A stretch of 64,000 nucleotides of DNA from Paenibacillus psychroresistens (GTDB lineage: Bacteria; Bacillota; Bacilli; Paenibacillales; NBRC-103111), in NCBI RefSeq assembly GCF_009728935.1, contig NZ_CP034235.1:4192001-4256000 (forward strand), read 5' to 3'. Positions 41,329-49,673 of this stretch are shown piece by piece (positions within the stretch are counted from its first letter, which is position 1; each line of letters begins with the position of its first letter). The position numbers and the translations under genes are program-made. Under the pieces are notes generated by a model, which worked only from the letters and a program-made list of their open reading frames with translations, had not been told where the DNA came from and searched no databases.

Positions 41329-44182
41329 GCTCTTCCTCCTTCATCCAATCCTTAATTCTAGGCACAAGCTGATTGGTGTTCATACTCTCAATCTTCGGTC
41401 CAGGAAGGGAATACAAAAAATACTTGCCATATTGGGTATCAATCACTCGCGTATCGTAAATAATAACAATTCCCTTATCCGATGCGGTGCGAACCAGCCT
41501 GCCGAAGCCTTGTTTAAAGCGAATTACCGCTTGAGGAACAGAAAATTTCATGAAAGGGTTTTGCTTATTTTTAATCAGATTCTCGCTTTTGGCTTCGACA
41601 ATGGGATGAGATGGCGGTTGAAACGGTAAACGAACTATGGCTAAGCAGCTTAACGCTTTGCCAGGAATATCTACACCTTCCCAAAAGCTGCTCGTGCCTA
41701 AAAGAACTGCCGAAACACTATCTTGAAACATCCGAGTAAGCTTGCTGCGATTTCCACTATCCACACCTTGCCCTAGAACTTGAATGCCTTCTTGCTGCAG
41801 TGGTTCTTTAAGTCCTTGGTGAACCAGCTTAAGCATCCGATGTGAAGTGAATAAGACTAGCATTCGCCCTTTTGTTTCGATTGCAACCTCTTTTAAAGAT
41901 TGAATTAGGTTGTCAATAAAATATGCTTCCCCGCCAGCGCCTTTAACTCCAGGAAAATCACGTGGAACACAAACTAAAGCCTGCTCGCGATAATTAAATG
42001 GCGATGGCAATAAAACCGTTTTAAACTTATCCGAATTTCCGTCCGCATCCAAGCCTAGCTGTTCACAGGTATAATGAAACTTTTTATCTACCGATAAAGT
42101 GGCAGATGTGAGAATAACGCTATCTTTAATTTCAAAAAAATGCTGTTTCAACATTGGGCTGACATCTAAAGGCACACAAATAAGCTGTAACGATTTTGCT
42201 TTAAAATAAGCACTGGCTTCCATCCAATAGACATAATCCTGATCTGTACGTTTCATAAAAAAGCGTAAACCGTCGCGATGGCGATATAAATCCTTCACGG
42301 TACCGCTAATATCGGTTATCGCGCTTTGTACATCAAACTCATCGGAATCCTTCAAAGCTTGGAGCATTTTATCAATTTGACGCAGAGCATTGCTTAAAAC
42401 TACATATATGTTCTCTTCTATCGTTAATAATTGGTTCCATTGCGAAGGTAAGTATTCTGATTTAATCCTTAGTACGAGCTGGCCCACTTCGCCAGATCCA
42501 TCATGCTTACCTGTTAATAATTCATATAACAGGCCTATTAGTTCATCCCAGTTCTCTTTAACGGATAGAATCGATAGATAGAGATCATCAATAACCCTGC
42601 ACCAATCTGCTGCTTTTTCCGCCAAATCCCCTTCTATTCTAGCAAGCCTTTGCCGTAAGCTAGGCAGCTGTCCGCTCTTACTATCCTTATATAACCAAAG
42701 CAGCGAATTAAGGAACTGCATGTAATGCACTTCTATCCCAAGATGCTTGCTAGCCACCTCTTCAAAATGATGCGCCTCATCAATTACTAAATGCTTGTAA
42801 GCCGGCAAAAGCCGATTTTCCGCTTTGATATCCGTAAAGAGCAAGGAATGGTTCGTAATTACTACATCGGCAATATTAGCCTCATGCTTAGCTCGATGAT
42901 AGAAGCATTTCTTAAACCATGGACAGGCGCGGTTCAAACAAGAGTCGGTATCGCTGGCCACCGTTTGCCAGAATTCATGTCCGCGGTTCGCGAAATGAAT
43001 CTCCTCTTCATCCCCATGCTGAGTCTCACTTAGCCATACGACCATTTGCGCAGCGGTCATTCGCTCTTCTTTGGCTGCCTCATAGTCTGCATAGGTCATT
43101 TTATGCTCAAATTTACGCAAGCAAAGATAATGACTGCGCCCTTTAAGCACAGCCGCCCGAAAAGGAACTGGGAAAATATCATGGAGTAACGGGATATCGC
43201 GCTGGCGAAGCTGTTCTTGTAAATTAATGGTATGTGTACTAACTACTACTTTTTCACCATGCGGGATGCCATAGTACAAAGAAGGCACTAAATAACCAAG
43301 CGATTTCCCCGTGCCTGTTCCTGCTTCAATCATTAAATGCCGGTCATCTGAGAAAGACATCGCAACCTCAGAAATCATTGTCTCTTGGGCTACACGATCT
43401 TCGTAAACGGCAAACTTCTGCTGCAGCTCTTGTTTAAATGCACTATAAAATTGTTCAAATGGAATATCAAGCTTCGCTTTAACTTCTTCTTCCGAGCGGA
43501 TATCATCCTCATCGCCCCAATCGTCGACATTCAGCGCAAACTGGCGATAATAACGAAAATTATCGTGATCAAGCGCAACGGCATGTTCTTTTTGCTCGCG
43601 CATCCATTGGAGAAAAAGCGAAAAGTCGGTAATGTCCTCGACAAAAATCTGAGCTATCCGCTGAATGGTGATCAATGGAAGCTCATTAAAGCGCTGCATG
43701 CATTTCAACCAAATATCAGCAGTCGCATCCGCGTCGGAATCTGCTTGATGGGGGCGTTCATGTGTCACTCCTAGTGATTGGCTTACCATGCTTAATTGCA
43801 GGCTAGGCAGCGCAGGAAACACTATACGCAGCAGGTCCATGGTATCGAGTACTTGACCTGTAAAAGGCGAGTATCCGCAATAATCCAAGGAACGCTGCAA
43901 AAAAGCCAAATCAAATGAGATTTGATGCCCTACCAGTACACAATCTGTTAATCGCTTCTGGAGTTCAACCATAACCACTTCTAATTCTGGTGCATCCTTA
44001 ACCATCGCATCATCTATTCCGGTTAATCCGGTAATGAAAGATGGTATACCTGCAACTGGCTTCACCAGTGAAGTATACCTCTCGGTAATTTGCTGTTCAT
44101 CTATAATCACTAAGCCTACTTGAATAATTTCATCCGTTTGTTGGCTTCCCGTCGTTTCAAAGTCAAGAACGGCAAATTTCAT
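41315..44182 (-). CDS. dinG: DinG-family exonuclease/helicase with an iron-sulfur motif
   Basis: This 955-residue protein has an N-terminal DEDDh 3'-5' exonuclease domain (about 1-165, FAVLDFETTG) and an XPD/DinG-type superfamily 2 helicase. Walker A AGTGTGKS is at 287-294 and the DEAH box at 468-471; motif VI, QGFGRLVRT, is near 915. Cysteines at 354, 415, 420 and 426 have the spacing x60, x4, x5, the pattern of the 4Fe-4S cluster in E. coli DinG and XPD. From memory, Staphylococcus DinG lacks this cluster and acts mainly as a nuclease. It lies close to pan genes as in Bacillus. Confidence 0.92.
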   Translation of the reverse strand: MKFAVLDFETTGSQQTDEIIQVGLVIIDEQQITERYTSLVKPVAGIPSFITGLTGIDDAMVKDAPELEVVMVELQKRLTDCVLVGHQISFDLAFLQRSLDYCGYSPFTGQVLDTMDLLRIVFPALPSLQLSMVSQSLGVTHERPHQADSDADATADIWLKCMQRFNELPLITIQRIAQIFVEDITDFSLFLQWMREQKEHAVALDHDNFRYYRQFALNVDDWGDEDDIRSEEEVKAKLDIPFEQFYSAFKQELQQKFAVYEDRVAQETMISEVAMSFSDDRHLMIEAGTGTGKSLGYLVPSLYYGIPHGEKVVVSTHTINLQEQLRQRDIPLLHDIFPVPFRAAVLKGRSHYLCLRKFEHKMTYADYEAAKEERMTAAQMVVWLSETQHGDEEEIHFANRGHEFWQTVASDTDSCLNRACPWFKKCFYHRAKHEANIADVVITNHSLLFTDIKAENRLLPAYKHLVIDEAHHFEEVASKHLGIEVHYMQFLNSLLWLYKDSKSGQLPSLRQRLARIEGDLAEKAADWCRVIDDLYLSILSVKENWDELIGLLYELLTGKHDGSGEVGQLVLRIKSEYLPSQWNQLLTIEENIYVVLSNALRQIDKMLQALKDSDEFDVQSAITDISGTVKDLYRHRDGLRFFMKRTDQDYVYWMEASAYFKAKSLQLICVPLDVSPMLKQHFFEIKDSVILTSATLSVDKKFHYTCEQLGLDADGNSDKFKTVLLPSPFNYREQALVCVPRDFPGVKGAGGEAYFIDNLIQSLKEVAIETKGRMLVLFTSHRMLKLVHQGLKEPLQQEGIQVLGQGVDSGNRSKLTRMFQDSVSAVLLGTSSFWEGVDIPGKALSCLAIVRLPFQPPSHPIVEAKSENLIKNKQNPFMKFSVPQAVIRFKQGFGRLVRTASDKGIVIIYDTRVIDTQYGKYFLYSLPGPKIESMNTNQLVPRIKDWMKEEEHENT

Positions 44183-44252
44183 TGCGCGTACCCAATCCCT
44201 TCCTAATCCCTGTAAATACTCCTCCTAGCATACCAAAGTATACCGAAAACCG

Positions 44253-44915
44253 CTATGGCAGTCTTTGCTGATGATGGAGATTTGCTCCAACCTGACTATA
44301 AGGCTCCATAAAACAAGCGGGATCTAATTGATGGGATAAGCTAAAATATTCCATGGCTTTTTGCATATTCTTCTTATTAATCTGAATACAGCCCATCGCG
44401 TTATAAGAAATGGCCTTTAATTGCTTGTTATCTGTTAATGGCAAAATCATTTGAAAATGAGGATAAGCATCGCCATCTTCACCTAATCGCAAATAACCCA
44501 TAGCTAAATACGTTCTAGCCAACAGATCATCCGGCTGCTGTTTAATGAGGATTTCAAGCTCTCTAACCGCATGCTTAAACATATATAATTTATAGAATCC
44601 TTGTGCTTTAGCGAAGCCTGGATCCATTTGAGTTTGTGCAACAGGCTGTTGGTCACTCGCTTTTTTGCTATGATTTAAAGCCGCAGCTGAAGAAGTGGCA
44701 GAAGCTGGATGATCCACATAAAATCCAGCAAGCTTCTCTTCAAAAGAAAGCCACAGCTCCATGTATTCATCACTCATCTTTTTGAGCATGGCCAGCTGAT
44801 CATCCAAATTAACTTTTTCTTGTGATGTTGCCGATCCGTAATGTGCGGCAATTTCTGCTAAATGCTCATTCATCGTCATAAAAAGCTGTTCAAAAATGTC
44901 GATCCCCTCCAACAA
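44253..44915 (-). CDS. TPR-repeat protein of unknown function
   Basis: This protein of up to 220 residues has an N-terminal helical region (LAMLKKMSDEYMELWLSFEEKL), a low-complexity Ala/Ser/Gln linker (about 72-98) and three TPR-like repeats (about 105-205). No enzymatic motif is present, so it is probably a scaffold or regulator. The start is unclear: the frame opens with two TTG codons (44915, 44912) but the only good ribosome binding site, GGAGGGG, lies just downstream of them, six bases before an ATT at 44897. The next ATG is at 44879. It sits between panD and dinG, which are neighbours in Bacillus. Confidence 0.68.
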   Translation of the reverse strand: MLEGIDIFEQLFMTMNEHLAEIAAHYGSATSQEKVNLDDQLAMLKKMSDEYMELWLSFEEKLAGFYVDHPASATSSAAALNHSKKASDQQPVAQTQMDPGFAKAQGFYKLYMFKHAVRELEILIKQQPDDLLARTYLAMGYLRLGEDGDAYPHFQMILPLTDNKQLKAISYNAMGCIQINKKNMQKAMEYFSLSHQLDPACFMEPYSQVGANLHHQQRLP

Positions 44916-44977
44916 AGCGAATAGGACTGCAAGCAGTTAACCCTCATTGTTTGTTTAGAGACCTCGATTCATACTTG

Positions 44978-45361
44978 TTAAAAAATAGTGGAATGCGGTT
45001 CTTCATTAACCGTTTGAATCACTTTATTATTCGCGTCCATAATAGCAACTTTTGGCTTATAGTTCTTGGCTTCTTCGCTTGTCATCAGTCCATAAGAGAT
45101 CACAATAATCGTATCTCCAACATGAACCATTCGCGCTGCGGCACCATTTAAACAGAATACACCTGAACCTCGGGGTCCAGGAATGATATAAGTTTCCAAA
45201 CGTGCTCCATTGTTGTTGTTAACAATCTGCACCTTTTCATTTGGATAAATATCAACTAAATCAAGAATATCTTCATCTATAGTAATGCTGCCCACGTAAT
45301 TTAAATTAGCTTCTGTCACCGTTGCGCGATGAATCTTGGATTTCATCATGGTTCTTAGCAA
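44978..45361 (-). CDS. panD: Aspartate 1-decarboxylase
   Basis: This 127-residue proenzyme makes beta-alanine for pantothenate. It self-cleaves at Gly-Ser in NYVGSITIDED to form the pyruvoyl cofactor on the serine. NNNNGARLETYIIPGPRGSG and NGAAARMVHVGD are family marks. The frame extends to a GTG at 45370, but that lies in the ribosome binding site AGGAGTGG; the TTG at 45361 follows after eight bases and gives exactly the Bacillus length. It is the last gene of panBCD, 16 bases after panC. Confidence 0.95.
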   Translation of the reverse strand: MLRTMMKSKIHRATVTEANLNYVGSITIDEDILDLVDIYPNEKVQIVNNNNGARLETYIIPGPRGSGVFCLNGAAARMVHVGDTIIVISYGLMTSEEAKNYKPKVAIMDANNKVIQTVNEEPHSTIF

Positions 45362-45377
45362 TTCAACCACTCCTCTC

Positions 45378-46265
45378 TTAGTTCACATCAAGTAAGTTAT
45401 TATCTATTAAGCGGGTGCGGCCAAACTTCACGGCTAATGCCACAATCAAACGCTCTCCAGCTTTTACATCTTTTATATGGGCTATCTCTAATAAGGAAGG
45501 ATAAGACAATGCTTTCACATAATCAATTTCTGCCAAAGCCGCAGTTTGAATGTAAGCTGTTAATTGCTGTTCTAAAGCTTTTATCTCACCACTGGCTTCC
45601 AACCAACCACTGACCTGATTAAGCGCCTGTGAGAGCACTAGTGACTGCTTGCGTTCCTCAGCACTTAAGTATACGTTCCGCGAGCTCATCGCTAAGCCAT
45701 CAGCTTCACGTACAATTGAACAAGGTACGACAACTGTACGCATATGAAGGTCTTTAACCATACGCTGAATAACAACGACCTGTTGGGCATCCTTCAATCC
45801 AAAATAAACACGATCAGGCTCAACAATATGCAGAAGCTTGGCAACAACTGTAGCAACTCCATCAAAATGCCCAGGGCGTGAAGCCCCATCTAACTTATCT
45901 GTTAAATCAGATACTTTAATCATCGTTTTTATTGGTTCTGGGTACATTTCGGCGGTTTCCGGCATGAAGACATAATCGACTTCAGCTTGTCTCGCTAAAG
46001 CTAAGTCACGTTCTGGATCTCTTGGATAACGTTCAAAATCCTCCTTGGGACCGAACTGAAGCGGGTTGACGAATATACTCAATACCACAATATCACAATC
46101 TTGACGAGCTTGCTGCAATAAACTAGCATGTCCAGCATGCAAGAAACCCATCGTAGGTACGAATCCTACTCCACTATTATAGTTTGAAGCTTGTGAATTC
46201 GTATAATGTTTTTTTCTCTCATTCAGCTTGGAGCGTAATTCGGCAACTGTTTGGATAACCTCCAT
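45378..46265 (-). CDS. panC: Pantothenate synthetase
   Basis: This 295-residue ligase joins pantoate and beta-alanine using ATP. GFVPTMGFLHAGHASLL contains the HIGH-like motif and DIVVLSIFVNPLQFGP follows. FGLKDAQQVVVIQRMVKDL, SSRNVYLSAEER and the C-terminal KFGRTRLIDN also match. The frame is open further upstream, but GGAGGGAG just before the ATG at 46265 decides the start, which follows the panB stop by one base. Confidence 0.96.
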   Translation of the reverse strand: MEVIQTVAELRSKLNERKKHYTNSQASNYNSGVGFVPTMGFLHAGHASLLQQARQDCDIVVLSIFVNPLQFGPKEDFERYPRDPERDLALARQAEVDYVFMPETAEMYPEPIKTMIKVSDLTDKLDGASRPGHFDGVATVVAKLLHIVEPDRVYFGLKDAQQVVVIQRMVKDLHMRTVVVPCSIVREADGLAMSSRNVYLSAEERKQSLVLSQALNQVSGWLEASGEIKALEQQLTAYIQTAALAEIDYVKALSYPSLLEIAHIKDVKAGERLIVALAVKFGRTRLIDNNLLDVN

Positions 46266-46266
46266 G

Positions 46267-47097
46267 TTACTCCCTCCAGGCTTCGTTTTGAAATACATGC
46301 TCTTTTTGCGGAAATTGCCGAGATTTGACGTCTTTTACATACTCAGAAATACCTTTACGGATTTCATTCCCAATATTAGCATAGGTTTTCACCATTTTTT
46401 TAGGTTCCTCTGAGGCTCCATATTGAAGCAGATCATGGAAGACCAGCACTTGGCCATCACAGCTTACACTGGCACCAATTCCAATAGTTGGGATTGATAT
46501 TTGTGATGTGATATAGGCAGCTAGAGATTCAGACACCAGCTCCAATACAATTGCATAGGCGCCTGCTTGCTCTAAAGCTTTTGCATCTTCAATGAGCTTT
46601 TGTGCTTGTACAGCGTTCTTACCTTGGACATAGAATCCACCGATTTGATGAACGGATTGCGGTGTAAGCCCTAAGTGTCCCATAACGGGAACACCAGCTT
46701 GAACGCAGGCTGCTACAGTAGCTGCAATTTCAATGCCGCCTTCCATTTTCACAGATTGGGGAAGCCCTTCACGCATCAATCGTCCTACATTTCCCAAGGT
46801 TGCATCAATGCTGCCGTGGTATGTCATAAATGGCATGTCGGCTACGACAAAGCAGCTTGTTGCCGCTCTTGTCACGGCTTTTGTATGATATATAATATCG
46901 TCTAATGTAACAGGAACCGTTGTATCATACCCCAAAACCACATTTCCTAATGAGTCTCCTACTAGGATAACGTCAATACCTGCCTCTTGCGCTAAAAGTG
47001 CAGATGGGTAATCATATGCGGTGATCATCGAGATCGGGATCCCGTCTTGTTTCATCTTTTTTAATTTTACGGTTGTTAGAGGTTTGCGATTGACCAT
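46267..47097 (-). CDS. panB: 3-methyl-2-oxobutanoate hydroxymethyltransferase
   Basis: This 276-residue enzyme uses methylene-tetrahydrofolate to convert ketoisovalerate to ketopantoate. The TIM-barrel motifs MITAYDYPSALLAQEAGIDVILVGDSLGNV, MPFMTYH, VKMEGG, GHLGLTPQ and IGIGASVSCDGQVLVFHDLL are conserved. AAGGAGAG precedes the ATG. It is the first gene of panBCD and has a leader of about 190 bases with a terminator-like hairpin, see the separate entries. Confidence 0.96.
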   Translation of the reverse strand: MVNRKPLTTVKLKKMKQDGIPISMITAYDYPSALLAQEAGIDVILVGDSLGNVVLGYDTTVPVTLDDIIYHTKAVTRAATSCFVVADMPFMTYHGSIDATLGNVGRLMREGLPQSVKMEGGIEIAATVAACVQAGVPVMGHLGLTPQSVHQIGGFYVQGKNAVQAQKLIEDAKALEQAGAYAIVLELVSESLAAYITSQISIPTIGIGASVSCDGQVLVFHDLLQYGASEEPKKMVKTYANIGNEIRKGISEYVKDVKSRQFPQKEHVFQNEAWRE

Positions 47098-47120
47098 GAT
47101 TACATCTCTCCTTACAAACT

Positions 47121-47150
47121 AAAAAACCATTTTAGCCAAAACTAAAAAGG
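47121..47150 (-). terminator. Intrinsic terminator directly upstream of panB
   Basis: The minus strand reads CCTTTTTAG, a 6-base loop, CTAAAATGG, then six T. The 9-base stem has one mismatch. It lies only 24 bases before the panB start and downstream of a candidate promoter, so it could act as an attenuator as well as a terminator of birA transcripts. Confidence 0.65.
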
Positions 47151-47178
47151 TTCATTCATACAAATAAGCTGTATTTAT

Positions 47179-47218
47179 GATCCTTCTGTCTCGGTTCATA
47201 CGAATCTGAGCAGAATCC
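47179..47218 (-). ncRNA. Bulged hairpin in the panB leader (candidate PAN-type RNA element)
   Basis: The minus-strand RNA forms nested short stems TCTG/CAGA, CTC/GAG and TTC/GAA around a GTAT loop, with unpaired adenosines between them. The known PAN RNA motif upstream of panB in several Firmicutes is a hairpin with conserved bulged adenosines. The match is by general layout only; I could not align it to the family. Confidence 0.35.
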
Positions 47219-47297
47219 AACATAGACATCATTATTCAGTTGTAGACTATCCACTTACTTGAGTGCGATTCGATTAGGATATCGCCTCTTAGTATGT

Positions 47298-47306
47298 ATT
47301 ATACCA
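47298..47306 (-). promoter_or_regulatory. Extended -10 promoter, probably for panBCD
   Basis: TGGTATAAT reads on the minus strand just after the birA stop codon. It has the TG-n-TATAAT form and no strong -35. A start near 47291 would give a panB leader of about 194 bases. Confidence 0.55.
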
Positions 47307-47315
47307 AAGAATTTA

Positions 47316-48287
47316 CTAAAGCAAAAGCTCAATATCTCCAGAATATAACTTTATATTTTCCCCATTTGGCAGTGTAACCCACAGAGCACCCATTTCATCA
47401 ATTGCGTTAGCCACCCCTTCAACCCAACCTTTTGCCGTTTGAATACGCAAAGGTTTATGTAAAGAGATTGTTAGTGCCTCCCACAAAGAGCGAATCGGAG
47501 CAAAACCTTGCTGTGTGTAAAGCTCAAGCAATACCTCAAGCTGCAGCAGGAAATCACAAATCAATTGCTCTCGGTCCACCAGCTGGCCTTTTTCAATGAA
47601 TAAGGAGGTTGCTTTTGCCTTAAGCTCTTCAGGATAATCTTCAGCCAATAAATTTACGCTAATGCCTATTCCAGCAATTACATAATTCAAACGCTCATCC
47701 TCTGCACTTGATTCCAATAAAATCCCGCTAATCTTTTTCCCGTTTATTAACAAATCATTTGGCCATTTAATCCCTACCTGATGTGGGATATGTGCTTGAA
47801 TCGCCCGACATAAAGCTACAGCGACCAATAAGGTTAGCTGAGGAGTAAATTGCATAGAAATTGTTGGCTTGAGAATCAGGCTCATCCAAATCCCCTTGCC
47901 TTTTGGTGAAAACCAGTTGCGTCCCATTCTCCCGCGACCTGCATTCTGCTGTTCTGCTATTACTAAGGTTCCTTCAATCGCTCCTTGGCGAACTAAAGTA
48001 TGGGCAATATTCTGAGTCGAATCGACTTCATCATAGATCCGCACTACCCTGCCTAATGTTTTAGTTTGCAAGCCTTGCATGAGCTTAGCTGCATTAATGA
48101 TAACTGGTTTAGTGAGCATTTTATAGCCTTTGCGCGGGATGGCGTCGAACACATATCCTTGCTTGCGCAAGGCTTCAATGTGCTTCCATACTGCCGTTCG
48201 ACTGCATTGCAGCTTAATGCTTAGCTCTTCGCCTGAAACATATTCACCTTCATGTTCTTGAAAATATTGCAAAATTAATTCATTCAT
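47316..48287 (-). CDS. birA: Biotin protein ligase / biotin operon repressor
   Basis: This 323-residue bifunctional protein attaches biotin to carboxylase BCCP domains. It has an N-terminal winged helix (about 1-62, SGEELSIKLQCSRTAVWKHIEALR) for operator binding, a catalytic core with the biotinyl-AMP loop GRGRMGRNWFSPKGKGIWMSL near 118 and KWPNDLLINGKKISGIL near 182, and a small C-terminal SH3-like domain. It overlaps cca by 8 bases. The biotin operon itself is not in the window. Confidence 0.95.
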   Translation of the reverse strand: MNELILQYFQEHEGEYVSGEELSIKLQCSRTAVWKHIEALRKQGYVFDAIPRKGYKMLTKPVIINAAKLMQGLQTKTLGRVVRIYDEVDSTQNIAHTLVRQGAIEGTLVIAEQQNAGRGRMGRNWFSPKGKGIWMSLILKPTISMQFTPQLTLLVAVALCRAIQAHIPHQVGIKWPNDLLINGKKISGILLESSAEDERLNYVIAGIGISVNLLAEDYPEELKAKATSLFIEKGQLVDREQLICDFLLQLEVLLELYTQQGFAPIRSLWEALTISLHKPLRIQTAKGWVEGVANAIDEMGALWVTLPNGENIKLYSGDIELLL

Positions 48288-49629
48288 GTTTATTCAACTC
48301 TTTGCGATAGATTTCAGCTCTTTTTAGCAAATGATTCTTTTGGTTGCGAGCATTCCCAAATGCGGCATCCAATAACAAACGCTGCAAAAATTCACTGACC
48401 CATGGACCTGCCGGCATGTCAAAATGAGTCAAAAGATCACTTCCGATCAAATCAAGCTCACTTAAAGTCTCAACTGGCATTTCCGAGATCCATTCATTGC
48501 CGCTGCGTAAGAAAACAATAAATACGGATTGCTTCAAATCTAAGCTAGTATTGCTTGCAAGCTCAGAGAATTCAATTTGTTTAATGCTTAACCAATCTAA
48601 CAAAGTATCTTTGCCGAATTGGATCGCTGCTTGCTTCCAGATTAAATCAGGCCGATCGACGGAAACTCTCGAAGATGATAAAGCAACATGATCATTCTTA
48701 TCTGGAGTCCGCTTCGCTTGCAGCGCATGATCAATTTGCTCGTGCAACCAAATCTCTAAATTAAGAATCGGGATAATGACCTTTAATTGTTTACTTGAAA
48801 AGGTTAATTTTTTAAGGGCTCGACTTGCCTTATCAGATGTAGTTTGCATGCTATAAAACAATAAAGCCCAGCGCAGTAAAGGATTATCAAGCTGGCTTAA
48901 CTTCCTAAGATAAACCGGTAAATCGGCTGTTTTCCACTTAATGAAAGGAAACTGCAGCTCTAGTTTTACATATTTCAACAGCTGAGAATCCAAAAGCAAT
49001 TCAAGTGCCTGATAAGGATTATCGCCTGCTAGCATTTTCTCCAGTTCGACTCTAACACGTTCCATCGCAACAAATTTAAGCAGATGAGCATGCTGGAGCA
49101 AAGCCTCCCAGGTAGCTTGTTCAATACGGAAGCCATAATTTACAGCAAAACGAATGCAGCGAAGCAGCCGAAGTGCATCTTCTTCAAAGCGTTCATTTGG
49201 GTTTCCAACACAGCGAACTAATTTCTGTGCGATATCTATTTGACCATCAAAAGGGTCGATTACCGTTCCCTTTAAGTCTATAGCCATAGCATTCATTGTG
49301 AAATCTCTGCGCTGCAAATCCTCCTGTAAATCAGAAACAAATTCCACTTGCTGGGGTCGTCTATGTTCTTCATAAGCGGATTCCTTGCGGAAGGTTGTTA
49401 CTTCAAAAGCAACTCCTTCGAGCATAACAGTAACTGTACCGTGCTTTAAGCCTGTAGGGATCGTATGAGAGAAAAGCTCCATCACCTGCTCCGGCAGCGC
49501 ATTAGTTGCGATGTCGAAGTCTTGAACCGGCTTATGCATCAGTCGATCGCGTACACAACCTCCAACCAAATAAGCTTCATATTGATTTGCCAATAACTTG
49601 TCCAATAGCTGGTTCGCAGACTTTTCCAT
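48280..49629 (-). CDS. cca: CCA tRNA nucleotidyltransferase
   Basis: This 449-residue class II nucleotidyltransferase adds or repairs the 3' CCA end of tRNAs. The N-terminal YLVGGCVRDRLMHKPVQDFDIATNALPEQV has the DxD metal site; RRDFTMNAMAID, DPFDGQIDI and EEDALRLLRCIRFA follow. Length fits the Bacillales enzyme with a C-terminal body and tail. A GGGGGGG run before the ATG serves as ribosome binding site. Gene order bshA-cca-birA matches Bacillus. Confidence 0.95.
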   Translation of the reverse strand: MEKSANQLLDKLLANQYEAYLVGGCVRDRLMHKPVQDFDIATNALPEQVMELFSHTIPTGLKHGTVTVMLEGVAFEVTTFRKESAYEEHRRPQQVEFVSDLQEDLQRRDFTMNAMAIDLKGTVIDPFDGQIDIAQKLVRCVGNPNERFEEDALRLLRCIRFAVNYGFRIEQATWEALLQHAHLLKFVAMERVRVELEKMLAGDNPYQALELLLDSQLLKYVKLELQFPFIKWKTADLPVYLRKLSQLDNPLLRWALLFYSMQTTSDKASRALKKLTFSSKQLKVIIPILNLEIWLHEQIDHALQAKRTPDKNDHVALSSSRVSVDRPDLIWKQAAIQFGKDTLLDWLSIKQIEFSELASNTSLDLKQSVFIVFLRSGNEWISEMPVETLSELDLIGSDLLTHFDMPAGPWVSEFLQRLLLDAAFGNARNQKNHLLKRAEIYRKELNKHE

Positions 49630-49673
49630 AACGCCCCCCCAATCGGTGAGTGAGTCTGATTATTCGTTTATTA

